The position numbers and the translations under genes are program-made. The notes below the pieces were generated by a model. The model saw only the letters and a list, made by a program, of their open reading frames with translations, was not told the origin of the DNA and made no database searches. From Mobilitalea torta (GTDB lineage Bacteria > Bacillota > Clostridia > Lachnospirales > Lachnospiraceae): DNA of 64,000 nt. The DNA lies in assembly GCF_050433395.1 (NCBI RefSeq), contig NZ_JBNPXH010000009.1:1-64000 (forward strand), given 5' to 3'. Positions 1-7,781 of this stretch are shown one piece after another (positions within the stretch are counted from its first letter, which is position 1; every line of letters starts with the position of its first letter).

Positions 1-236
1 ACCAAAACCAGACGGTTTCATGCTATTTTTATGCCAGTTATTATTGAATTTTCAAGGTGCATAGGCACTTATTCAAGTGCGAAGTTTGAGTTATTTAAAT
101 AAATTGCCGGAGGGCTATATTTTTATCCATTATCAGTTATAATAGTAATATGCTACAAGAATTATAAGATCATACTGCTTCTGCTGAGGTACTTGCAGAC
201 CAGTGATGATTTCTACTTTGAAAGGAGAAAACAATC

Positions 237-425
237 ATGAAAGCATCGGTTGACCAGGACGGCTGCATCAGCTGCGGATTATGCGTGGATGTCTGTCCGG
301 AGGTATTTAGCTACAACGACGATGAGGTATCCCAGGCAATTGAGGGAGAGATCCCCCAGGACTGCCTGGAACGCGCAGAGGAGGCCCGTGACGGCTGCCC
401 TGTCAGCGTAATTGATCTCTTTTAA
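237..425 (+). CDS. Ferredoxin, single 4Fe-4S type
   Basis: A 62-residue soluble electron carrier. The cluster motif CISCGLC lies at residues 10-16. The fourth ligand is the Cys of the C-terminal CPVSVI stretch (residue 54). Cys20 and Cys43 are spare and could form the disulfide known in monocluster ferredoxins. The protein is acidic, as usual for this family, and only one cluster can be bound, unlike the 2[4Fe-4S] clostridial ferredoxin. A strong AAGGAG ribosome site precedes the ATG. It probably carries low-potential electrons for cytoplasmic redox enzymes such as the PFOR encoded 7 kb away; that pairing is inference. Confidence 0.93.
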   Translation: MKASVDQDGCISCGLCVDVCPEVFSYNDDEVSQAIEGEIPQDCLERAEEARDGCPVSVIDLF

Positions 426-449
426 CACTCACCCTGTAGAAAGCGAAAT

Positions 450-517
450 GCATAATTGTGCCGGTATCATTATGTCTAGGGAATTCTGCCTGCACAATGG
501 TACCGGCGCGATTATGC
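450..517 (+). repeat. Long imperfect inverted repeat (25-nt arms)
   Basis: Arms at 450-474 and 493-517 are complementary over 25 positions with an 18-nt loop. Three of the four non-Watson-Crick positions are G-U pairs and one is A-C when read as plus-strand RNA, so the structure suits a plus-strand transcript. There is no T run after it, so it is not a standard intrinsic terminator. It fills the gap between the ferredoxin and acetyltransferase genes and may protect the ferredoxin mRNA 3' end or be a copy of a palindromic repeat. Confidence 0.6.
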
Positions 518-548
518 CCACCTATCTGCTTAAGAAAAGGATGGTATT

Positions 549-821
549 ATGGATTTTAAACAAGAGGCGAACAGAATTTATCTTAATGATGACAACAACC
601 ATATGATTGCTGTTGTAACCTTTCCAAAGCTGTCGGAGGGCGTGGTCCAGATTGACCATACCTTCGTCGACCCTTCCCTCCGGGGACAGGGTGTGGCAGG
701 AAAGCTGATGGAGGCCGCCGTGGCTTATTTCCGGGCCAATGCGCTTAAGGCAAAGCTTACCTGCAGCTATGCGGTAAAATGGTTTGAGGAACATCCGGAA
801 TGCAGCGATGTGCTGGTATAA
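549..821 (+). CDS. GNAT family N-acetyltransferase (small, COG2388-like)
   Basis: A 90-residue protein of the minimal GCN5-related acetyltransferase type. The acetyl-CoA loop is visible as VDPSLRGQGVAGKLM near residues 41-57, matching the R/QxxGxG/A pattern of GNAT motif A. The ending CSYAVKWFEEHPE matches the C-terminal part of the small COG2388 group, whose substrates are mostly unknown. The length is normal for that group. An AAAGGATGG site precedes the start. It may share a transcript with the upstream ferredoxin, but the strong hairpin between them makes this uncertain. Confidence 0.88.
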   Translation: MDFKQEANRIYLNDDNNHMIAVVTFPKLSEGVVQIDHTFVDPSLRGQGVAGKLMEAAVAYFRANALKAKLTCSYAVKWFEEHPECSDVLV

Positions 822-954
822 GCTCTAACAAAATAATCTTCTCCCAAGGCGGAAAACAGAAAGGCAACATATTTTTGTGTCTTTTGGCCAATCCTATTAA
901 TTGAAAACAGAGGGGTTTCTTTCTATTTCGTAATATTAATCGGAGGTAATGTTT

Positions 955-1665
955 ATGAACTTTGTAAAAATAGGCGTTTCCGCCTTGGGTACCTTAGTCT
1001 CACTCTTTGTATTCACAAAAATCATGGGAAACCGGGAAATGTCGCAGCTGAGTATGTTTGACTATATCAGCAGCATCACCGTCGGTTCCATAGCCGGCGA
1101 GATGGCGGTAATGTCCACCGGCAGCTTCTGGGAACCCTTCGTTGCCATGAGTGTCTTCAGCGTATTATCCATGCTCGTTTCCTATGCCACCTGCAAATCC
1201 ATGAAGCTGCGCCGATTATTAGGTACCCAGGTTCTCCTTCTGTACCAGGAGGGACAGATCTATGAGAAGAATCTGTTAAAAGCAAAGCTTGATATCAATG
1301 AGTTTCTTGCTGCTTGCCGTCTCTGCGGCTACTATGATCTGGAGGAGGTACACACCGTCTTTCTGGAGGCGAACGGAACCATCAGCGTCCTCCCCCTGTC
1401 GCTGAAGCGTCCCGTCACGCCCGCGGATCTCAAGCTGACGCCCACCCAGTGTAAGCCCTTGGCCAATGTCATTGTTGACGGCAATATTCTCTATGATAAT
1501 CTCAAGAGCACCGGTAAGGACGATGCCTGGCTGAAGAATCAGCTTACCGGGAAGGGGATCTCGGATATCCGGGATATCATCCTGGCAACCTTCGATGCCA
1601 GCGATGATTCTGTCAATTTTTACCGGAAATCCCATGGTAAGGTAACAAGGGATATCTTTCAGTAA
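955..1665 (+). CDS. DUF421 (YetF-like) membrane protein
   Basis: About 236 residues. Three hydrophobic segments fill the first ~85 residues, followed by a soluble domain of the YetF C-terminal type with the family landmarks TKIMGNREMSQLS and GQIYEKNLLKAKLDINEF. The family sits in the membrane of Firmicutes; some members affect spore and germination traits, but the biochemical role is unknown. The start was moved to the ATG at 955 because the GGAGG at 942-946 is 8 nt from it, while the upstream ATG at 949 is only 2 nt away. It appears to be a single-gene unit. Confidence 0.88.
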   Translation: MNFVKIGVSALGTLVSLFVFTKIMGNREMSQLSMFDYISSITVGSIAGEMAVMSTGSFWEPFVAMSVFSVLSMLVSYATCKSMKLRRLLGTQVLLLYQEGQIYEKNLLKAKLDINEFLAACRLCGYYDLEEVHTVFLEANGTISVLPLSLKRPVTPADLKLTPTQCKPLANVIVDGNILYDNLKSTGKDDAWLKNQLTGKGISDIRDIILATFDASDDSVNFYRKSHGKVTRDIFQ

Positions 1666-1801
1666 GTATCCGTACCCCGGCCAGGGAAAGTGTATGTATC
1701 CGGCGTACAGCGCTATGCCATAATAATCATGATACGATTATGGTATAGATGCTTTACGGACAACATAAAATATTACAACGATGTAATACTGGGGAAGTCT
1801 T

Positions 1802-2911
1802 ATGCTCATGGTCCGTCACATCAAAGCAAAACATATCATACTCCTGGAGTCTATTGTATTAATCCTTCTCGCTGCCTATCTTCTTCCTTTCCGGCATCAG
1901 GAGCCGGCAATTACTGTGTCAACCAATGCACAGGGAAATGATTATATAAAATGGGTCAGTTTCGATGTCACCAGCTCCGCCATGGAGCGCGCCTGCAAAT
2001 ATGATGTTGAATCCCAGTCGGAAGAAGTAAAGATAAACTGGATTCAACTTCTGGCAATCCTGGGCTGCAGGTACGGCGGTGATTTTTCCAGGTACAAGGC
2101 CAAGCACATGGATGAAATTGCAGAAATGCTCAAGACAAAGCAGGCAACCATAGAGACTCTGACCGCAGACATGAAATACTATCCTTATTATTATGAGGCC
2201 TATGAGGCAGTATTGGGCGGAATGGTCGGCACCTATGAGATCGAGGTTCCGGACGAGACCGCCCCGGGAGGCCGGATATGGAAGGAACGGTATGGCTTGA
2301 AGGCCTATCTTCCTCTTGCAAAGAACTATCCCTACAGCCATTTTAATGATTTCGGGGTGTCCCGAAGCTATGGTTTTCGCAGAAAGCACCTCGGCCACGA
2401 TATGATGGGCCAGGTGGGCACTCCGGTAATCGCCGTAGAATCAGGTTATGTGGAAGCGCTGGGCTGGAACCAGTACGGCGGCTGGCGTATCGGTATCCGC
2501 AGCTTCGATAAAAAACGCTACTATTACTATGCTCATCTGCGTCAGAACTTTCCCTACAATAAAGGCCTGGAGGAGGGAAGCATCGTCCAGGCCGGTGATG
2601 TCATCGGATATCTGGGAAGAACCGGCTACAGCAGCAATGAGAACTCCAACAACATCCGTACCCCCCATCTGCACTTCGGCTTACAGCTGATCTTTGATGA
2701 ATCCCAGAAGGAAAGCAATAACGAGATCTGGATCGATTGCTACGAGTTGGTGCAATTCCTGTACAACAACCGCTGTGAGACGGTTAAAAATCAGGAGACC
2801 CGTGAATACCACCGGGTCTATCAATTCAAGGACCCCATTGCCCAGCATTATATCTACCGTTCCCTGTACAAATATGAGGATGATGAAATTAATATTCGTA
2901 TTTATGAGTAG
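1802..2911 (+). CDS. M23 family metallopeptidase, membrane-anchored
   Basis: A 369-residue exported LytM-type endopeptidase predicted to cut peptidoglycan cross-bridges. One hydrophobic anchor or signal lies at residues ~12-30. A linker region follows, then an M23 domain at ~190-300 with the Zn2+ ligand motifs GHD (in HLGHDMMG) and HLHFG; the catalytic His is in YYAHLR. The C-terminal ~70 residues are charged and unassigned. The long region before the peptidase domain has no domain I recognise. It is convergent with the ger operon, which may hint at a spore or cortex role, but nothing in the sequence proves that. Confidence 0.9.
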   Translation: MLMVRHIKAKHIILLESIVLILLAAYLLPFRHQEPAITVSTNAQGNDYIKWVSFDVTSSAMERACKYDVESQSEEVKINWIQLLAILGCRYGGDFSRYKAKHMDEIAEMLKTKQATIETLTADMKYYPYYYEAYEAVLGGMVGTYEIEVPDETAPGGRIWKERYGLKAYLPLAKNYPYSHFNDFGVSRSYGFRRKHLGHDMMGQVGTPVIAVESGYVEALGWNQYGGWRIGIRSFDKKRYYYYAHLRQNFPYNKGLEEGSIVQAGDVIGYLGRTGYSSNENSNNIRTPHLHFGLQLIFDESQKESNNEIWIDCYELVQFLYNNRCETVKNQETREYHRVYQFKDPIAQHYIYRSLYKYEDDEINIRIYE

Positions 2912-2915
2912 TTAT

Positions 2916-2973
2916 ATAACCGTTCAATCGGTCTGCGCAAAAAGATATCGAGCGCTACCGGCTGAACGGTTAT
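2916..2973. terminator. Hairpin between convergent genes
   Basis: Perfect 11-nt arms (ATAACCGTTCA and its complement) enclose further complementary blocks (GGT/ACC, GC/GC). The hairpin sits between the M23 stop and the gerB stop, which it overlaps. It could end transcription from both sides. There is no clean T run, so it is called with moderate confidence. Confidence 0.5.
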
Positions 2974-4073
2974 GACTGCTTTACCGGTACCTTCTTTCTG
3001 CGGAACAGGCACAGCAGGGCCACCAGTGCCGGTATGGCATATTCAAAGATCAGATTCAGATTCACCAGCAGTACCCGGTAGAGATAATTAAATTCAAACT
3101 GGGTGCTGCTTAAATAATGAGTCAGATAGAAAATAATTACCGCCATAGGAATCAGCAGATACGAACTGTTCTCCAGATGAAAGATCCATTCCAGACACCG
3201 GAGCAGTAACACGGCAAATATGGCAATGGCGATATAATCGGACAAAATACAGATCAGCGTCACCAACACCTCAAACCGCTCAAATACATTAAAGAAGGAA
3301 ATACTCTTCACGGTGATATAGAAGGGAAAGGGCAGACCCGCCGTAAGACCGGCACCCGATATTCCGAAGGTAAATAAGGTAATGACGAAGGCCAGTGCCG
3401 TAAAGGTGAATGCCGCGCCCCACAATCTGCGAAAATGACTTTTGTTCAGCTGCACCCCCAGCTTATCCGCAAAAAATAATGCAATAATAATATTCCCCCC
3501 AACCGCTGCCACATGCTTTGCAGCAAAAGCAGTTTTTGAAAAATTAACAGTGGATATGGGAAGCAGATAATCCGTGCGGAGTCTTGGAAGCGCGCTTAGA
3601 AAAAGAAGGCCGAACAAAATGAGTACCGTGCCCAGGGTCAGCTCCGAGAAGCGGAATATGGCTTTCATCCCATGCAGCAGCGCATAAAAGACCAGAATGA
3701 GCATTACTGTCATAAAGAAATCCGATCTGGTTCTGGGCATTAGGGTGAATTCCAGGGTAAGGCTGTAGCTGCTCACCTTTGCCGTCGTCGCCAGCAGCAG
3801 CCAGATAAAATAGAACAACAGAATCACCTTTGACAGAAAGCTCCCCGCCACCTGCTCCAATACCTCATAAAAGCTCTTGCCGGGATAGGATTTCATAATA
3901 AAGATGATCACCGCGGTCAACGGCACCGTAGCTGCCAGTGACAGAAGGGGACTGATATAACCGCTCCTGCCCGCCTCGGCGGCCAGGGCCTGGGGAATCT
4001 GACGAAGTACGGTAGATATGGATATAAACAGATACATAAAGGTAATCTGCCGGAAGGTTATCTCGCGATTCAT
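2970..4073 (-). CDS. GerB-family spore germination permease
   Basis: About 367 residues with roughly ten hydrophobic segments, the pattern of the GerAB/spore-permease branch of the amino acid permease superfamily. In a germinant receptor this subunit sits in the spore inner membrane and binds the germinant. N-terminal landmarks NREITFRQITFMYLF and the early SPLLSLAA stretch fit the family. The start at 4073 is chosen because GAGGTG lies 7 nt upstream; the longer frame would begin at the GTG inside that ribosome site. It is last in the gerA-gerC-small protein-gerB operon, with a 10-nt gap from the previous stop. Confidence 0.9.
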   Translation of the reverse strand: MNREITFRQITFMYLFISISTVLRQIPQALAAEAGRSGYISPLLSLAATVPLTAVIIFIMKSYPGKSFYEVLEQVAGSFLSKVILLFYFIWLLLATTAKVSSYSLTLEFTLMPRTRSDFFMTVMLILVFYALLHGMKAIFRFSELTLGTVLILFGLLFLSALPRLRTDYLLPISTVNFSKTAFAAKHVAAVGGNIIIALFFADKLGVQLNKSHFRRLWGAAFTFTALAFVITLFTFGISGAGLTAGLPFPFYITVKSISFFNVFERFEVLVTLICILSDYIAIAIFAVLLLRCLEWIFHLENSSYLLIPMAVIIFYLTHYLSSTQFEFNYLYRVLLVNLNLIFEYAIPALVALLCLFRRKKVPVKQS

Positions 4074-4083
4074 TGTAATCACC

Positions 4084-4284
4084 TCATTCCATGTATTTTT
4101 CCATCATAAGGGTAATGCTGGGCAGATAGGGATTGATCAAGTATACAATCCCCAGCGCAAGACCCACAGTGGACAGGAATAGGTAGATAATCAGGTTTTT
4201 TTTAGACTTAAGCAGCTTCTCCCTTTGACGAATCAAGGTGTAAATAATGGTAAAGCCAAAGATATAAATCATATTCACAACCAT
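4084..4284 (-). CDS. Small two-helix membrane protein of the ger operon
   Basis: A 66-residue protein with a hydrophobic stretch at residues ~3-17, a basic patch (RQREKLLKSKKN), and a second hydrophobic stretch at ~31-52. I do not recognise a family. It lies between gerC and gerB, 10 nt from gerB and 70 nt from gerC, and is preceded by AAGGAAAGG, so it is probably translated as part of the receptor operon. It may be an accessory inner-membrane subunit, comparable in position to the small extra ger proteins reported in some Bacillus receptor operons. Function is inference from position only. Confidence 0.7.
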   Translation of the reverse strand: MVVNMIYIFGFTIIYTLIRQREKLLKSKKNLIIYLFLSTVGLALGIVYLINPYLPSITLMMEKYME

Positions 4285-4354
4285 GCCTTTCCTTATACTT
4301 TTTATAACTCAACATGGGAAACCCTTGATTTCCGCACTATTTTTCATACCAAAA

Positions 4355-5482
4355 TTAATAATTTTCCGTATTTTCTCCAAGAATAAAAGATTTTGTAATC
4401 TGTGACCGTACCTCATACCGGTACTGTATCTCTGGAATGATCTCCTTCCAGTTTTTCTCCAGGCCCTTCCAGTCGCGCACATTCTGGTTCTCCACCATCC
4501 GGGCTAAGTTGAGAATATCCGTTCCTTTCTCATGGGAATACTGCACCGGCTTTTCCAGCACGGCCCGGATATAGTTATTCTGTTCCTCCGTCAGGCGCAG
4601 CAGCTCCCTTCGGTTAAACACATTGCCCGACCGATTGATCTCCTTCAGCATGGTTTCAAAATACACCTGGATGGTCACAGTAACTACATTATCCTTCCAC
4701 TCCGTCTTTAATTTTGTATTGGTATAAGAGATGGCCAGACTGACTCCCTCCGGCAGATAGATGGGATAGCTCCGCATGGTATTCCGGATAAAATTCACCC
4801 CGTCCGAGGTCTGGGTATCCAGATAATCCGCCAGCTTTAAGTCCTGGAATACTCCATATCCTTCTATTAAAAAACCGGCTTCCGTGGCTGTGATATACGG
4901 CAGCAGAATACCGGAATAACTCTGCTCCATATCATTTAAAATATTGACAAAGGTATTATCGTTGCGGGTCAGAAGCTCCTTCTGCTTCTGCTGTATTGCC
5001 TTCAGATCCTCATGGATAACCTGTTCCTGCTTGATTCCCTCTTCCATGAAATCAATTGCTTTCGTTCCCTTTACAATATAGAGCAAGGCCTCCATCTTAA
5101 CCGTCTCATCCCGCTTTAGAAAGTCCAGACACCGGTCAAGCCCCTGCTCTGCCGCCGCCTCACCGATTAAAAAGGAACCCGCCTGAGCCAGGGTGATATT
5201 CTTCCTGTTCTTTTGCTTCAGATCCTCCAGCGCCTCATACATGGAGCCGCCCTTTCCCTTTGCCAGCTTCTCCTCGCCGGAAGCTCCCCCTTCCTCTGAA
5301 TCCGCTCCTCCTCCGGCGCTGTAAAGAGCGCTTAATTCGTATTCGGAGTCAGAATAATCAATTCCCAGTACCAGGGCCAGATCAATTTCATCAATCTCCT
5401 TCCGGTTCATGTCATGCGTACAGCCGCACAGCAGCCCGCACAACAATAAGGAAAGTATTCCAGGGAACATACGTCGTTTCAT
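4355..5482 (-). CDS. Ger(x)C family germination lipoprotein
   Basis: About 375 residues. The N-terminus is a lipoprotein signal (KRR, then hydrophobic, then lipobox LLCGC), so the mature protein is lipid-anchored on the outer face of the spore inner membrane. The early motif DEIDLALVLGIDYSD is typical of the C subunit. The start is set at the ATG at 5482, 8 nt after GGAGG, rather than the upstream in-frame ATG that overlaps that GGAGG. The gene follows gerA by a few bases, so translation is probably coupled. Confidence 0.92.
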   Translation of the reverse strand: MKRRMFPGILSLLLCGLLCGCTHDMNRKEIDEIDLALVLGIDYSDSEYELSALYSAGGGADSEEGGASGEEKLAKGKGGSMYEALEDLKQKNRKNITLAQAGSFLIGEAAAEQGLDRCLDFLKRDETVKMEALLYIVKGTKAIDFMEEGIKQEQVIHEDLKAIQQKQKELLTRNDNTFVNILNDMEQSYSGILLPYITATEAGFLIEGYGVFQDLKLADYLDTQTSDGVNFIRNTMRSYPIYLPEGVSLAISYTNTKLKTEWKDNVVTVTIQVYFETMLKEINRSGNVFNRRELLRLTEEQNNYIRAVLEKPVQYSHEKGTDILNLARMVENQNVRDWKGLEKNWKEIIPEIQYRYEVRSQITKSFILGENTENY

Positions 5483-5496
5483 CGTCAATTCCTCCA

Positions 5497-6963
5497 TTAC
5501 GGTGCATCCCCGGCCTGTTTTCTCGGATTCTCAGGGGCAATTCCCTCCGGCCTTCGGGTGAAATATTTAATGGGAAAACGGAACAGGGTATCCTTATGAT
5601 TGCTTTTCTCCCCGTCCACAAAGGGCGCCAGATACGCCACCCCGTAGTTATCCAGACTGCAAAGATGAGTCAGCAGCAGAATCAGCCCGACGGCCAGACC
5701 AAGGAAGCCTCCAAGGGCGGCAATCACTGCAAAAACAAACCGGACCACCCGGATTCCGCTGCTCAGATCCTGGTTCGGGACAATAAAGCCGGCAATGCCT
5801 GCCAGGGATACGATCACCACCACCAGAGGAGATAATATATTAGCAGCAACAGCGGCTTGTCCTACCACGATACCGCCCAGAATGGACATGGCCGTACCCA
5901 CATTCTTCGGCAGCCGCAAGCCCGCCTCAATCAATATCTCAAAGGAGATCAACAGCCCCAGTACCTCCGAGGAGGAGGAAAAGGGCACATTCTGCTTCGC
6001 CGCCTGGGTCGACAGAGCCAGCTGCACCGGCAGCATCTGATTCTGATAGGTTGTTGCCGCAATGTAAAAAGCGGGCAGAAATATGGTTACGATCATTGCA
6101 AGATAGCGCAGCATCCGCAGGGAGGAGCCGATATAAAAATGGTTTGCATAATCCTCCGGTGACTGCATCAGCATGGGAAGCTGGCAGGGGAGGAGATATA
6201 CAAAGGGAATTCCATCCACCGCCAGGGCGATGCGGCCATCGGTGAGATTCGCCGCCACCCGGTCCGGCCTCTGGGTATACATAATCTGCGGAAAGAGGCT
6301 TTTCTTGTTCTCTATCAGATATTCCTCGATAAAAGCCGGGCTGGATATATTATCAATGGTTATTTCCGTAATCACATCCCGGATCTTATCCACCGTTGCC
6401 ATATTGACAATATTGCTGATGTAAATCAGAGACATGTCCGTCTTCGACAGCTCCCCGGCGGTCAGACTCTCCACAACCAGATACTGGGAGCGTATTCTCC
6501 TTCGGATTAAGGCGGTATTCGCTCTCATGACCTCGATAAAGGAATCCTTCGCCCCTTTTATGACAGCTTCCTCCGTGGGCTCGGAAACAGAACGCTTCTC
6601 TGCTTCACGGATATCATATACAATGGCTTTTTCTTCCGCATCGAACAGAAATGCCACCAGACCGCTGAGCACGGATTTAATTAACTTGTCATAGTCGCTT
6701 TCTTCCTCTGTAAACACATGATAGGCCCCCCCGCTCAGGAGATAATCCATGACTTCCCGCTGTGTTTTGCATTTCTCCAGATTCCTGTCGATCAGCATGG
6801 ATTGAAAAATACCTTTATCCACCAGCGCGGAATCAATCAGCCCGTCCACACAGAAGATGGAGAAGGTGATTCCATTCTGGTTCATCTGAATCGGGCGGAC
6901 TAAGACATCGCTGCTCTTTTCAAATAATTTCTTGATATAAGCCGAATTTATTCTCTCTTCCAT
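5497..6963 (-). CDS. GerA-family spore germination protein
   Basis: 488 residues. The N-terminal ~240 residues are soluble and match the GerA N-domain, including the conserved VVESLTAGELSKTDMSLIYI region. Several membrane segments follow, with the family motif region PEDYANHFYIGSSLR before the first. A Pro-rich, basic C-terminus ends the protein. GerA subunits assemble with the B and C subunits encoded just downstream. It is first in the operon, with a GAGGG site close to the ATG. Forespore-specific transcription would be expected, but I did not find a convincing sigma-G promoter. Confidence 0.93.
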   Translation of the reverse strand: MEERINSAYIKKLFEKSSDVLVRPIQMNQNGITFSIFCVDGLIDSALVDKGIFQSMLIDRNLEKCKTQREVMDYLLSGGAYHVFTEEESDYDKLIKSVLSGLVAFLFDAEEKAIVYDIREAEKRSVSEPTEEAVIKGAKDSFIEVMRANTALIRRRIRSQYLVVESLTAGELSKTDMSLIYISNIVNMATVDKIRDVITEITIDNISSPAFIEEYLIENKKSLFPQIMYTQRPDRVAANLTDGRIALAVDGIPFVYLLPCQLPMLMQSPEDYANHFYIGSSLRMLRYLAMIVTIFLPAFYIAATTYQNQMLPVQLALSTQAAKQNVPFSSSSEVLGLLISFEILIEAGLRLPKNVGTAMSILGGIVVGQAAVAANILSPLVVVIVSLAGIAGFIVPNQDLSSGIRVVRFVFAVIAALGGFLGLAVGLILLLTHLCSLDNYGVAYLAPFVDGEKSNHKDTLFRFPIKYFTRRPEGIAPENPRKQAGDAP

Positions 6964-7071
6964 TATTCCCTCGCATTCTGCATGTACAGAAACATACGTG
7001 TTAACCGATACTATTCTTTTATTCTTTCATAATGTGCCGGGCTTTATTCACATGCGTTAACTTTTTCCAAT

Positions 7072-7121
7072 AAAAAAAGGCTGTCCTGCGCAGAGGTTGC
7101 GCTGGAACCAGCCCTTTTTCA
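7072..7121. terminator. Bidirectional intrinsic terminator upstream of gerA
   Basis: An A run and GGCTG arm are matched by CAGCC followed by a T run, with an inner GCGC/GCGC stem. It insulates the ger operon from the small gene at 7268-7543 and works in either direction by sequence. Confidence 0.8.
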
Positions 7122-7267
7122 GTCAGCTTTATGTAGTCATAATCTTACGTCCATGATAATATAGTAGAAACCAATCTGTGACTGCTTCCTTTTATCACGT
7201 ATCCCAAACCGGCCTGCTCACGCCTCCGGCCTCTTTTGTATGCTACATTAAGGCAATATGTAGAAGC

Positions 7268-7543
7268 TCATACCGCAAAATAATCAGCTGCGATATCCTG
7301 TATATGTACGGGAGACACTTTTCCCCTGGCTACTATCTGAAGAAAAGCTTCTGCCTCTCCTTCATCATCTGTAATATCCTCTGCCAGGCAATAGTTATTG
7401 GGGTCATCCAGATCGGAATCTTCCCGATAACACTCTATGCTGTAGAGAGCATTTCTAAAAATAAGATTATAGACTACTGTACTTATTGTACTATTCCCTT
7501 GCCGTACTTTCTTCGCGTCGGATTTTAACAACTGTTCTACCAT
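7268..7543 (-). CDS. Small conserved protein, DUF6514-like
   Basis: 91 residues, acidic, no signal or membrane segment. The block ITDDEGEAEAFLQIVARGKVSP and the ending VHIQDIAADYFAV resemble the short clostridial DUF6514 proteins, whose role is unknown; this match is from memory of the family pattern. Upstream a TATAAT lies at 7604-7609. It stands alone, bounded by terminators on both sides. Confidence 0.72.
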   Translation of the reverse strand: MVEQLLKSDAKKVRQGNSTISTVVYNLIFRNALYSIECYREDSDLDDPNNYCLAEDITDDEGEAEAFLQIVARGKVSPVHIQDIAADYFAV

Positions 7544-7736
7544 GCAACGCCACCCTTCTTCTTAGATTGAATACGACCACATAAATATATCTATGACATA
7601 ACTATTATATCATAAAATAAACGTTTGATAAGTAGGGAATATCGCAAAAGACGATGTAAATAATAGTACCGCTGGCTTATAAAACCAATTTCCAAGGCTA
7701 AAAAAGCCTCCCCTCTCGGAACCTGGCAAAACAGCC

Positions 7737-7772
7737 TTTAAAAAGGAGCCGTTACATAATTGTAACAGCTCC
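7737..7772 (-). terminator. Intrinsic terminator of nifJ
   Basis: Twelve-base arms (7745-7756 and 7761-7772) pair throughout, with one G-U in the minus-strand RNA. A T run follows in the minus sense, starting 10 nt past the nifJ stop codon. Confidence 0.9.
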
Positions 7773-7781
7773 TGTCTCAAT

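Noticed and set aside
412..606. 64-codon plus-strand frame between ferredoxin and the acetyltransferase
   Set aside because: It overlaps both genes and reads through the 450-517 hairpin; no ribosome site or family similarity.
7178..7528. 116-codon plus-strand frame opposite the DUF6514-like gene
   Set aside because: The minus-strand frame has the conserved pattern and promoter; the plus frame looks like its shadow.
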